Assembly: GCA_963920525.1 (NCBI GenBank)
Contig: OY986440.1
Location: 20,298,187 to 20,362,186, forward strand
DNA length: 64,000 nucleotides
Direction of reading: 5' to 3'
Origin: Dichetophora obliterata
Lineage: Eukaryota > Arthropoda > Insecta > Diptera > Sciomyzidae
The notes beneath the pieces were generated by a model, which saw only the letters and a program-made list of their open reading frames with translations, ran no database searches and was not told the origin of the DNA. Shown in pieces: positions 1-9,402 of this stretch. Position 1 is the first letter of the stretch, and the number at the start of each line of letters is the position of its first letter. Position numbers and translations under genes: made by a program.

Positions 1-1
1 C

Positions 2-1035
2 ACCGTGAAAACTCCCAATAACAAGGCCGATATAGTGTTTGTTGTCGATACCGGCAACTCAGCAGATGTTATTAACAATCTTATTACTCCTGTTATCAGC
101 GATGCGCGTGAAGCTTTGAAGAGCCGCGGTTTTACCGATGTGCAAATCGCAGTTATCGCTTACAATGAACATCAAAGCTACCCAGCACTTTTCACAAGCG
201 ACAACGGCAAGATCAACTATCAAGGCAAGTTCTCCGATGTGCATCTGGATGGACCTAAAAACTTCTGTGAGAATTGTGTTTCGCAGGTGGCCAGCGATAA
301 AAAGTTACTCGAGGTCTACGAACTGGTCGAGCGCTTTATCAAGAGCATTGTGCCACAATCCGACGAAGTCGCCTTCCGAATGGCACTAGACTATCCTTTC
401 AGAGCTACTGCAGCCAAAAGCATCGTTGGTGTGCGCAGCGATACGCTGAAACATGGCAATTTGGTAAGTTCTATACTGCAGTAAGCTCGTAGCGTTGTAT
501 TCTATAGCATTTATAAACTTTTAGTTCAAATTTTTGCGAGCACACATTATCGGCGCCGCTTCCAATTTCAATGGAGCAATATTGCATGTGATTAGTCCTG
601 TAAAGGATATGTCATTGGAAGGTGTTCCCACAGAGAAGCTTGTTGGTAGGTTTTAAAAAATAGCACAGCTCAATGCATTTCCTACTAAACTGTATCTTCT
701 ACTATTCTATAGGATTCAACTCGCGACTCGTAGCCACACTCGACGGTAAGGACAATAAAAAACGCCAAAAGTTGCAATTTCATAACGATATGGGCATCGA
801 TTTTGTGTTAAATAACGGCGGATGGGTATTTAGCACCCAGAACTTCGACAAATTAAAGCCTGAAGATAAGCAAAAGACAGTCAATCAAATAACAAGCTCG
901 ATTGCGGACACACTACTGAAGACAGAAATTGTCAGCGAATGCAGGTGCGCGTCGGTGCGTGGACTACATGCACAGCATAAGTGTGCCATCAAATCGTCAA
1001 CCTTTGTGGCCAACAAAAAGCCAAAGACAGCATAA
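2..1035 (+). CDS. apolpp: Apolipophorin-like (apolpp/Rfabg), C-terminal three exons; 5' part outside window
   Basis: This is the 3' end of a large gene that begins left of the window. Exons 2-463, 525-645 and 713-1035 join in frame through two short introns (gtaagt...ttttag and gtaggt...ttctatag) to give about 301 residues, ending in TAA at 1033-1035. The start of the visible part (ADIVFVVDTGNSADVI) resembles a von Willebrand A-like fold with a D-x-G-x-S metal-site-like motif. Downstream are paired cysteines (FCENC) and a cysteine-containing tail (ECRCASVRG, HKCAIK). Apolipophorins are secreted haemolymph lipid carriers that are cleaved into apoLp-I and apoLp-II; this would be the extreme C-terminus. 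The family call rests on remembered resemblance to the insect apolpp tail, not on a search. The exon structure itself is clear. Confidence 0.68.
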
Positions 1036-1198
1036 ACAATTTTGTATTCCTCAAAAAAAAAAAAAAAAAACGAACTAAATTAACTGATTTTGCTTTAAAC
1101 ATAAATTAAACAGAACTGAAACTAACTGCGAGCATTTACTGAAACGAAACTTCTTTTTTTTTTGCAAATTTCAATAACATAAGTGTTTGTATTAAATT

Positions 1199-1208
1199 AA
1201 TAAATAAA
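1199..1208 (+). terminator. Polyadenylation signals for the apolipophorin-like gene
   Basis: Two overlapping AATAAA hexamers (1199-1204 and 1203-1208) lie 164 bases after the stop codon, in an A/T-rich 3' UTR. They are the first good poly(A) signals after the gene. Confidence 0.55.
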
Positions 1209-2565
1209 CTAGAACACATTAGCTTTATTGAATTTCACAGCAACATTTTTGTGTGGCTATAAGCATTGTTGATAGACATGTTGCTAAATTTTCCTTAGTC
1301 CCATCAACATTTGAGAAGCCCGGCAACCTGTTACTTGCGTATGATCGCCAGGTATTTTGCAAATTTTCTTCAAACTTAAACAAAAATATATCAGCCCCAC
1401 CGCGACATAATTTTGCGAAATACTGTCAAATATATTAAATTTTAAAAAGTATTCTTTTCGTCCTACCTCGCCTATAGTTTTTCTGACAGCAACACATTTA
1501 TTGCAAGCAATTGATTTTACTCGAACAACGAAAATACATTTTCGTACAATCTATCAAAAGGCACGGTAATGAAATAACACAAAAACTGCTTAAACGAACC
1601 TTGGAAGGAAATTAAAACCACACAAACAAAACAAGTAATAAGTCGTGCATGTGCGCTTCCTAAAACCCCATTCGGCACAAGTCAAGCCTTTAACCAATTC
1701 GAAAATGAAGTCGAAAAATCTGAAGAAAAGTTTGCAGATCTAGTAGCGAAAGAAAATTGAGTTTATTCAAGCATAAACACGAACATTTTAATTATCTTAC
1801 AGGTTACTGAACTAACAACACTAACCTGTAACAGCTCAATTGCATTTATAAAAGAAACCTGGAAAACACTAATGACAAATAATGCTGCCAAAAAGTTTTC
1901 TTGGCAAAAAACCTTTGAGTGTAACAACTGCTGTTAAACGTAAGTTATTACATATTTTTTAAAATTCATATCTTCAATAAAATAATTGTTTTTTTTGTCT
2001 ATATAATGTTCCTTTTTATATAACAGAGGCCTTCAGAAATATACGTCCGAAACTGATGCTGAGTTTCAGAAGATATCTATACTTTTTTTTTCAACAAGCA
2101 AATAACCGACTTACTAAGAGGCTGAACTATATTAAGAAGCAAATTGTGTAGAAGCAATGTTTTTTAAACAATTTTTATCTATTGCTGCATTATATTAATA
2201 CTTTTTCAACCATTTGCGTAATGCGCCAAATCTACCAAATTTGTGAAGATTAAAATGAAATTACAAGGGCCTTACTCTGTAATGCGATTCGAAAATAAAA
2301 TCACACAATGTATTTATATGTTTTTAGACAAATTTTTGATTAAGCTTAGTATGCTGTACAAGCGAAAAGAAATCTTCCGTAAGAAATGCATTGCGTTTTT
2401 GGCAGCGAAAAGGAAGCGAAAGTTTTTTTCGTTGGCTAGTATGCTGTTGAACCGAAAAATTTGTTCAATGCAACCAATTTCACAGCCATGATTGGAGAGT
2501 TGTCAAATTTCGAATGTTCAAAATTTCGCTGCCTTTTATATGGTCGTTCAACAATAATGTTCAAC
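1209..2565. other. Intergenic A/T-rich DNA, no gene seen
   Basis: Only short chance ORFs are present. I see no splice-consistent exons, RNA genes or clear repeats. Confidence 0.6.
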
Positions 2566-2568
2566 TAA

Positions 2569-2732
2569 TGCCCATATTATACGATGTCCGTTTGCTCGGT
2601 GTACACTTGGCCGTACAATATGGTTGTTGTATGGATGTTGTATTATTCTCCAAAATTTTTGACAGTTTCGCATTGGAAGCAACAAAAAAATTATTTGTAC
2701 GCCGAGCAAACGGACATCGTGTAATATGGGCA
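2569..2732. mobile_element. 164-bp MITE with ~35-bp inverted repeats and TAA target duplication (PIF/Harbinger-like)
   Basis: The ends TGCCCATATTATACGATG and its near-exact inverse at 2715-2732 extend inward about 35 bp with only two mismatches (…GTCCGTTTGCTCGGYGTAC). TAA flanks both sides (2566-2568 and 2733-2735). A 3-bp TAA duplication with long TIRs fits non-autonomous PIF/Harbinger elements. It has no coding capacity. Confidence 0.75.
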
Positions 2733-2922
2733 TAACGTTCCGTCTTTTATAATCAGCGCTTTAACATTCAACAAATTCGTTATGGTAAGTATGTATTAGG
2801 CCTTTTTCACATGGAGCACTTGAAAAGTAATGCAACTACAACGCAACAGCTTAAAAAGTTTCAAATCACTTCAATTTTAAACTGAGCTGCAACCTACGCT
2901 TTCAGATGAGCAAGTCACGTCG

Positions 2923-2934
2923 CAACGCCACATT
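2923..2934. repeat. Target-site duplication of the Loa LINE, 3' side
   Basis: CAACGCCACATT here is repeated exactly at 12695-12706, on the other side of the Loa element. A perfect 12-bp direct repeat at 9.8 kb distance fixes both ends of the insertion. Confidence 0.9.
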
Positions 2935-2950
2935 AGGTTAGGTTAGGTTA
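2935..2950 (-). repeat. Tandem AACCT (TTAGG-type) 3' tail of the Loa element
   Basis: On the plus strand the sequence is AGGTTAGGTTAGGTTA, which on the element's own strand is a tail of about three AACCT units directly against the target duplication. It has the sequence of the ancestral insect telomere repeat. Confidence 0.8.
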
Positions 2951-3026
2951 AAGTGGCTGCCTCAAATTGAGACGCACTTAGGCCAATAAGGCCCATTGTG
3001 GTACCACAGGGGTTGATCTCCCTTCT

Positions 3027-5097
3027 CTATTCAAACCAGCTTGAGCTGTTCACAAAGCTTAGGATTCGGTATATCGATATTTCCGAGAGTTCTTCGAGGT
3101 CTCTGAAAAACCAGTTGTTTAGGTGAAGAAAACGTTTTTGAGCCAGCGCTGGGCAGGTGCAGAGAAGGTGTTCTGTAGATTCCACCTCCTCCTTATCTCT
3201 ACAGCTTCTGCAGAAGTCGTTGTGGGGTATGTTTAATCTTTGAGCGTGCCTGCCAATAAGGCAGTGCCCTGTCAGGATCCCTATCATGGTGCCAATGTGA
3301 TCTCTACTAAGAGATATGAGTTCTTTTGAACGCTTGAGATTGAGTTTGGGCCAAATTTGCCGTGCTATATTACAAGTGTTACCTGCTGACCATCTTTTGT
3401 TGGTGTTAATACAGGATAACTAATGTGTAAGGAGTTTACATGTGGTGAGAGGAATACCAAGGTTTGTCTTGTCTGAAGATAGTTGTTTGGTAGTACCTGT
3501 GCGAGCGAGTTCATCTGCTCTGCAGTTACCTAGAAAATCCCTATGTCCAGGAATCCAGCATAGGATAATTTTAAGCTGCTCTGCCATCTCGTTTAGAGAT
3601 CTGCGGCAGTTGAAAACTGTTTCAGATGTTATTTCAACAGTTCCTAGGGCTTTCAGAGCGGCTTGACTGTCAGAAAGTATGCATATATCCATGGAAGATA
3701 TATCATTTTTTATGAAGCCAAGTTAACGCTTCATGTATAGCAGCGATTTCAGCTTGAAATACACTGCAATGGTCAGGGAGCCTGAAGGCTATATTGATGT
3801 TTAATGTTTCTGAGTAGACTCCTCCACCTACTTTGCCATCAAGTTTTGATCCATCCGTAAAGATCTCAATGACATTGTGAGGTGAACGGTTTTCTTGTTC
3901 CCACTCTTCTCGAGAGGGAATGGATACATCGAACTTCCTCTCAAAGAGTAGTTTTTGTGTGATGTAGTCAATGGACCTAGGTAAAGGAGGGAGAAATTTT
4001 CTGATACAAGAATGTCCTAGTGTACCTTCTTTCCACTGGGAGGTGGCTACTAGGCGGATGGCTGTATTAGCGGCCATCTGTTTAGCTAGGATATCAAGTG
4101 GTGTAAGATGGAGCATTGTGTCTAATGCGTCTGTCGGAGTGGTTCTTAGGGCTCCGCTAATGCACAGTTCAGCTGATCTTTGAACTTTACGGAGAAGGTT
4201 ATGGTGAGTCTGTTTTTCGAGTGCATGCCACCAGACAATAGCACCATATAGCAATATTGGCCTTACAACTGCTGTATAAAGCCAGTGAGTAACACTTGGC
4301 TGTAAACCCCATTTGCTACCCACCGCCTTTTTGCAAGAGTATAGGGCAATGTTCGCTTTTTTGGCTCTTTCGAGCAGATTGGGCTTCCAGTTTAGTTTCC
4401 TATCCAGTATAAGGCCCAGGTATTTTGCTTGATCTGAGAAGATAAGACTTGTATTTCCCAGTTTTGGAGGGCTAATTTGAGGTACATTGTGTTTTCTTGT
4501 GAAAACTACTAACTCAGTTTTATTAGGATTAACGCTGAGCCCACAGCTGATAGTCCAGTTGACAAGAGTATTTAGGCAGTTTTGCATAATGTCTCGGAGA
4601 GTAGATATATATTTTCCAGAGGTAACAATAGCAACGTCATCGGCATAAGCTATCACCCTGCACCCCTCTAGTTCTAGTTTGCCTAGCAGTTCATTCACTG
4701 CTAAATTCCAGAGTAGAGGCGATAGAACCCCTCCCTGAGGGGTTCCTCTTGGTACAGATCTTAGCGTGGGTGCCGCTCCAAATTTTGCACTTATAATCCT
4801 GCCAATTAGCATTTGGTTTATGAGTGCTATCAGCGCGGCATCCACCCCAAGCTCCGTCAGCGCACTGGTGATGGCCCCTGCCTCGACGTTATTAAAGGCT
4901 CCTTCTATATCAATAAAAGCTATCATTGTATATTCCTTCAGATAGAGGGCTTTTTCAATGATGGAGATTATGGAGTGGAGAGCTGTTTCCACTGATTTGC
5001 CTTTGGTGTAAGCATGTTGAGCTAGAGATAATGGCTTCTTTTCTATCATGGATCTCAAGTGAATATCAATTAATCTCTCGAGGATTTTTAGAAGAAG
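3027..5097 (-). pseudogene. Loa ORF2, 3' part: reverse transcriptase core, RNase H and C-terminal zinc-knuckle
   Basis: This continues the RT from the segment at 9403-10919 after the nested LINE. Visible RT motifs are FIDIEGAFNNVE, VPRGTPQGGVLSP and the catalytic YADD. RNase H follows with IFTDGSKLDG, the acidic E in FQAEIAAIHE, SDSQAALKAL, WIPGH and GNCRADELAR, so its D-E-D-D set is present. Near the end a C-x2-C…H-x4-C cluster (CRSC…HLLCTC) is seen. A one-base change in an A-run near 3711 shifts the frame between the RT and the distal RNase H, and TAG at 3420-3422 interrupts it again. It ends with TAG at 3027-3029. It would have copied element RNA into the chromosome but is now inactive. 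Confidence 0.88.
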
Positions 5098-5106
5098 CTG
5101 GGCCAA

Positions 5107-6063
5107 ATGAGACTGTCAATATGGCGTAACAAGGAAAAACATGGTGGTTACAAGCATAAACATACATCTCGAAATAAGAGTAAAAATAGTAAGGCCATAT
5201 CAGTTAAGAAAAATAATAAGATAGTGAGTAACAACAATTCTAAAGTAAAAATCAATAATTATAAAATGCCTGATAATTCCATAGTTAATAACAATAATAA
5301 TACTAAATTACCGTTTAAGGTCACAAATAAGCAATCTAAGCTTAATCAAAACTGGAGTTTCAAAACTTCTGTATTTCCCAATTTCAATAATCGTGTTAAT
5401 AAACGCGTTTCTTTTAACCTTAACCCCGATTCTAGACCTTTACAAATTCCAACCACACCTACCAATAACTTAAATACCAATAAAAGTTATCCTAATTTTA
5501 TTCGGTCTCACGTTCTTAACCCTTCACAATCACATGCTCCATCAACATCTACAACCCAAGCTAATCCTCAGATGCCCACTTCAACAACCTCAACCATTCC
5601 ATCCACCACAAATCAACCAATATCACCTGCAACACCCTTTTCAGATGCACCTGTCATAGACTCGCCACCACCTTTTATTGATCCTCTTCTACCCCCCCGA
5701 GTGAAATTAACAAAAACTTTGGCTGACATAAGTAGTGAAGGCCGATTTATCATGTCTCGTCTTCGTGACCGGCGTTTATATGATAATGTCCGCTTGTACC
5801 TGGCATACCTGTATAACAAATCGGATTCTATTTGTATAGATGGTATAACTAAAACAAGTGTTATGGTTTCGATACATCAAGAAGGTCTTCCAACGGAGCC
5901 TGAAGATTTGAAGAAAATTTTCATAAACTACCATGAAAGCTTCAACTTATCCCCAAAAGATGTTGAAAATGATCTCTCTGCATTCGCATCGCATACACAT
6001 TCAAAGCGGATTTGGCACCTTCAAAAATCTCGTACTAACACAAAAAACTACTACTGCTCCTAG
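5107..6063 (+). CDS. LINE ORF1 protein, 318 aa, open
   Basis: Basic, Asn/Lys-rich N-terminal half (repeated NKNN/NNNN runs), a Ser/Thr/Pro-rich middle, then a more ordered C-terminal segment (about residues 195-318: RVKLTKTLADI, RLRDRRLYDNVRLYL, IHQEGLPTEPEDLKK). The C-terminal segment is conserved in the second copy at 17383-17985 (RVSFNLN, YPNFI, HTLNPS, LPPKVKLT, QEGLPT), so it is probably the functional core. No CCHC zinc knuckle is visible. By analogy with LINE ORF1 proteins it should bind element RNA; that role is inferred. It overlaps ORF2 by 131 bases in another frame. The true start could be any of several ATGs. Confidence 0.75.
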   Translation: MRLSIWRNKEKHGGYKHKHTSRNKSKNSKAISVKKNNKIVSNNNSKVKINNYKMPDNSIVNNNNNTKLPFKVTNKQSKLNQNWSFKTSVFPNFNNRVNKRVSFNLNPDSRPLQIPTTPTNNLNTNKSYPNFIRSHVLNPSQSHAPSTSTTQANPQMPTSTTSTIPSTTNQPISPATPFSDAPVIDSPPPFIDPLLPPRVKLTKTLADISSEGRFIMSRLRDRRLYDNVRLYLAYLYNKSDSICIDGITKTSVMVSIHQEGLPTEPEDLKKIFINYHESFNLSPKDVENDLSAFASHTHSKRIWHLQKSRTNTKNYYCS

Positions 6064-8986
6064 CTCTCACGCTATTACGACTCCTATCTCCCAAAACCTG
6101 CCTAACCCGTCAATTACTTTAAACTTATTCTACCATAACTGTGGTGGTATGAGAGGTAAAATTAGTAAACTTTTTGTTGATGCTAAAACTTGTCACTTCA
6201 ATGTTCTCGTCTTTACTGAAACGTGGTTAAATAATACATTCAAAAATGAGGAAATTCTCGATTGTAATTGGACAATATACCGTAATGATAGAGATTATAC
6301 AAAAACTGGTCTTTCATGTGGTGGAGGAGTTTTGATTGCCACACACAATGCCTTGTCTAGTGAGATAATTGCAACATCCTCTCATAATTGCCTTGAACTC
6401 CTAATAATAAGAATAATACTAGATCGAAATCGTTATATATATATTGGTGCAATATATATTGCTCCCAACTCAAAAGAAAGCTCATACAATGAGTTATGTG
6501 AAACTATAACTTCAGTTACAGCCAACTTAAACGAAGTAGATAAAATAATTATCATGGGAGACTTTAACCGTCCCAATATTTCTTTTATTACCGATGATAT
6601 TGACAAACACCTTCTTCCAATTAATCTTACTAATTCGGTCGACTTTAATTTACTTAGCTTCTTTTATAGTAACGATTGTCTGCAAGTAGCTCCCATCCCT
6701 AACCAGAATGGACGTTGGTTAGATTTAGTTCTTACTAACTCATACGACGAAGTCAACGTCACTCCAACCTGTGAAGCAGAGCATTTATTCTCAAATACCC
6801 TTCACCACACTGCATTTACAGTTCAATTACTTGCTTCCCGTATAACCTTTAGACAATCCTTTAATAATTCTGTAGTGTATGATTTTCTTAACGCTGATTA
6901 TAATAATATAAGAAATGAACTGAATTCTTTTAACTGGGACCAACTATCAGCCTTGGATTTGGACGATGCTGTTTCGTTTTTCTATCAGAGTATCTTTTCC
7001 GTACTCGATACTTTTGTTCCAAAAATAAAAAAACGAAATAAACTATCTGAACCGTGGCTTGATCCCAATCTTAGGCAACTCAGAAATCAAAGAAAAAGTC
7101 TCTACAAAATCGTTAAAAACAACGTCATTGTTAGTGATGAAGTAAAGGCAAGATACGCAGAGCTTTCTAAAGAGTTTTCAAAAAAGTCTGAAGAAGCATA
7201 TAAACTTTACACCAACTTGATTGGTGAAAGAATTATTAACGACCCTAAAAAATTTTTCGACTTTGTAAACGTCAAGCGTAAATCGGCCGGATATCCTACA
7301 ACCATGTTTAAAGGTAATGTTTCTTCTTCTAACCCACAAGTGATCTGTAATCTTTTTGCAGATCATTTTAAAGAAGTATTTCGTCCTCCTTCAACCCCAA
7401 TTCGTACGCCGTTACTTTATCCCAACACGTCCCCTTTGGTTTGCACAGTCAATATTACACAAGAGGACATAATTAATTCTATAAATGAATTAGATCCCTA
7501 CAAGTCTCCCGGTCCGGACCTTATTCCACCAATTCTCCTTGTTCAGTGCCTAGCTCAATTATTTACACCATTACATATTATGTTTAATAAGTCTTTGGAA
7601 ATAGGTGTTTTTCCATCTTTTTGGAAGTCATCTCATCTAACACCAATTTATAAGAATAGCGATAAGAGAGCGATCGAAAACTATAGAGGAATTGCCTTAT
7701 TGTCAACTATTCCTAAGCTTTTTGAAAAAATAATATGTTCTAAGCTCACTGAAATAGTTAATCCACACTTAAATGAACAACAACACGGATTCCGCAAAGG
7801 ACGATCAACCACAACAAACCTCACAATAATGGTTTCGGATGTTCTTAAGAACATGGAAAAAGGTCATCAGATAGATTGTATATATACCGATTTTAGTAAA
7901 GCATTTGATCGAGTTGATCACGTAATCTTAACTAAAAAATTAGAAAAATTCGGTATATCAGGTTCTTTGTTGAATTGGCTTATATCTTATCTTAGTGGAA
8001 GATCCCAACATGTTAAATTTCAGGGTACTCTATCTAATAAGATTATTGTCTCATCAGGCGTACCCCAAGGAAGTCACCTCGGTCCACTCCTCTTTAACAT
8101 ATTTATTGCAGACATATCTGAAGTTTTGTATGATATCCCACATCTCTTATACGCAGACGACTTAAAAATGTATTATGTCATTAAATCAGATGTGGATACA
8201 GTTTTCTTACAGAGTAAACTCGTATCCCTGGAAAACTGGTGTAATCAAAATAAGCTTTCTCTTAATGAAAATAAATGCTATGTTATAAGTTATTCCCGTA
8301 AAAAAGAAATGCTTTACAGTAGTTTTGAGCTAAATGGGGTTGAACTAAAAAGGATCAATCACATTGCAGATCTTGGGGTTATCCTAGATTCTAGGCTGCG
8401 CTTTAATCTTCACCTCGATCATATCACATCCAGGGCAAACAAGCTTCTCGGATTCATTAAAAGACGTGCAAATGAATTCAAGAACGTCTGGGTAACTAAA
8501 ACCCTATATTGCACACTAGTGCGTCCCATTCTTGAATATTGTTGCACAGTATGGAACCCAAGTTTTGCAGTGCATAGTGATAGAATAGAAACTATCCAAA
8601 AACAATTCTTACTTTTTGCCTTGAGAGACACGTACAACCCTCGGGACTATAGAAACCTGCCATTATATGTGCACAGACTGAAAGCCATTAACTTAATGCC
8701 GTTGTCAACAAGAAGATCGCTACTGTGTTCATGTTTTATATTTGATGTCATTGCCCGAAACATTGACAGCGAATATATTTCCAACAAAGTAACAATTAAT
8801 GACCCAATAAGGAGAACTAGGCACACAAGATTTCTATGTGAGTCACAGCACCACACTACTTACGCTTTCAAAGAACCAATTAATAGATGTTGTATGATAT
8901 TTAATACTATCAGCGAGCACTACCTTCCACCTATGTCTAAATACATGTTCAAGCGTAACCTCTCCAATCACCTCTTTCCACCCTAA
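5933..8986 (+). CDS. LINE ORF2: AP-type endonuclease + reverse transcriptase, 1017 aa, open
   Basis: The endonuclease starts near residue 65 (FYHNCGGMRGK), with the catalytic Glu in VFTETWL, GDFNRPN near 208 and GRWLDLVLTN near 262. At about 290, where most APE-type enzymes have SDH, it reads LHHTAF. RT motifs follow: SPGPD near 523, HGFRKGRST, the first catalytic Asp in TDFSKAFDRVDH near 653, SSGVPQGSHLGPLLF, and YADDLKMY near 739. There is no RNase H. It ends at TAA 8984-8986 without a premature stop. It would nick target DNA and prime reverse transcription. Placement in the CR1/Jockey group is from motif style only. The real start is uncertain, since residues 1-60 overlap ORF1 and are poorly conserved. 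Confidence 0.85.
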   Translation: MKASTYPQKMLKMISLHSHRIHIQSGFGTFKNLVLTQKTTTAPSSHAITTPISQNLPNPSITLNLFYHNCGGMRGKISKLFVDAKTCHFNVLVFTETWLNNTFKNEEILDCNWTIYRNDRDYTKTGLSCGGGVLIATHNALSSEIIATSSHNCLELLIIRIILDRNRYIYIGAIYIAPNSKESSYNELCETITSVTANLNEVDKIIIMGDFNRPNISFITDDIDKHLLPINLTNSVDFNLLSFFYSNDCLQVAPIPNQNGRWLDLVLTNSYDEVNVTPTCEAEHLFSNTLHHTAFTVQLLASRITFRQSFNNSVVYDFLNADYNNIRNELNSFNWDQLSALDLDDAVSFFYQSIFSVLDTFVPKIKKRNKLSEPWLDPNLRQLRNQRKSLYKIVKNNVIVSDEVKARYAELSKEFSKKSEEAYKLYTNLIGERIINDPKKFFDFVNVKRKSAGYPTTMFKGNVSSSNPQVICNLFADHFKEVFRPPSTPIRTPLLYPNTSPLVCTVNITQEDIINSINELDPYKSPGPDLIPPILLVQCLAQLFTPLHIMFNKSLEIGVFPSFWKSSHLTPIYKNSDKRAIENYRGIALLSTIPKLFEKIICSKLTEIVNPHLNEQQHGFRKGRSTTTNLTIMVSDVLKNMEKGHQIDCIYTDFSKAFDRVDHVILTKKLEKFGISGSLLNWLISYLSGRSQHVKFQGTLSNKIIVSSGVPQGSHLGPLLFNIFIADISEVLYDIPHLLYADDLKMYYVIKSDVDTVFLQSKLVSLENWCNQNKLSLNENKCYVISYSRKKEMLYSSFELNGVELKRINHIADLGVILDSRLRFNLHLDHITSRANKLLGFIKRRANEFKNVWVTKTLYCTLVRPILEYCCTVWNPSFAVHSDRIETIQKQFLLFALRDTYNPRDYRNLPLYVHRLKAINLMPLSTRRSLLCSCFIFDVIARNIDSEYISNKVTINDPIRRTRHTRFLCESQHHTTYAFKEPINRCCMIFNTISEHYLPPMSKYMFKRNLSNHLFPP

Positions 8987-9050
8987 GCATCTATCCTTAT
9001 CACGATCACCAATCACCATCCATACCTCTTTAACTGTTCCCTATTAATTA

Positions 9051-9208
9051 TAAGATAGCACAGTAGCTTAATAGCCATATTTTCAACTACTTTGTATAAA
9101 ATATGTAAGTAATAAGCTCCTTCTGTTTTTAAGATAGTACAGTAGCTTAATAGTCATATTTTCTACTACTTTGTATAAAATATGTTAGATATAAGATCCT
9201 TCTGTTTC
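9051..9208 (+). repeat. Two 79-bp tandem units in the LINE 3' UTR
   Basis: A unit beginning TAAGATAGCACAGTAGCTTA at 9051 recurs at 9130 with a few changes, both running through TTTGTATAAAATATGT. It lies after the ORF2 stop. The copy at 17318-21290 does not show the same duplication clearly. Confidence 0.75.
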
Positions 9209-9264
9209 TTTTCTTTTCTTATCTCCTTTTCTGTTTGACGTGTTCTTAAATTCATGTCGTTCAG

Positions 9265-9283
9265 GTGGGCGGATTACGCCCAC
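9265..9283 (+). promoter_or_regulatory. 3' UTR hairpin of the LINE (copy 1)
   Basis: GTGGGCG GATTA CGCCCAC: a perfect 7-bp stem and 5-nt loop, about 115 bases before the end of the tail. The same structure occurs in the other two LINE copies. A role as an RT recognition element is inferred by analogy with known LINE 3' stem-loops. Confidence 0.7.
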
Positions 9284-9402
9284 TTCGATTAGCATGTCTT
9301 TGTACACCAAAACAAGGTAAGGGGTGAGAAAAAAATAAATAAAAAAACAACCTGTTAGAGTAAGTATAGTGCCTTGCTTGGCCAAATAAATAAATAAAAG
9401 AT

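Larger units (their letters stand above)
5098..9398 (+). mobile_element. CR1/Jockey-group LINE inserted in the Loa RT; both ORFs open
   Basis: A plus-strand non-LTR element lying inside the Loa reverse transcriptase, between the Loa words …RPISLSSF and LLLKILERLID. It has ORF1 (5107-6063), ORF2 (5933-8986), a 3' UTR with a 79-bp tandem duplication and a hairpin, and a tail of AAAT units ending at about 9398. Only about 9 bases precede the first ORF1 ATG, so it may be slightly 5'-truncated. The target duplication is not resolvable. Open ORFs inside a dead host element imply that it is the younger insertion. A related, damaged copy lies at 17318-21290. Confidence 0.88.

Noticed and set aside
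2243..2735. ORFs of 61-82 codons near the 164-bp MITE
   Set aside because: Explained by chance and by the inverted repeats of the MITE.
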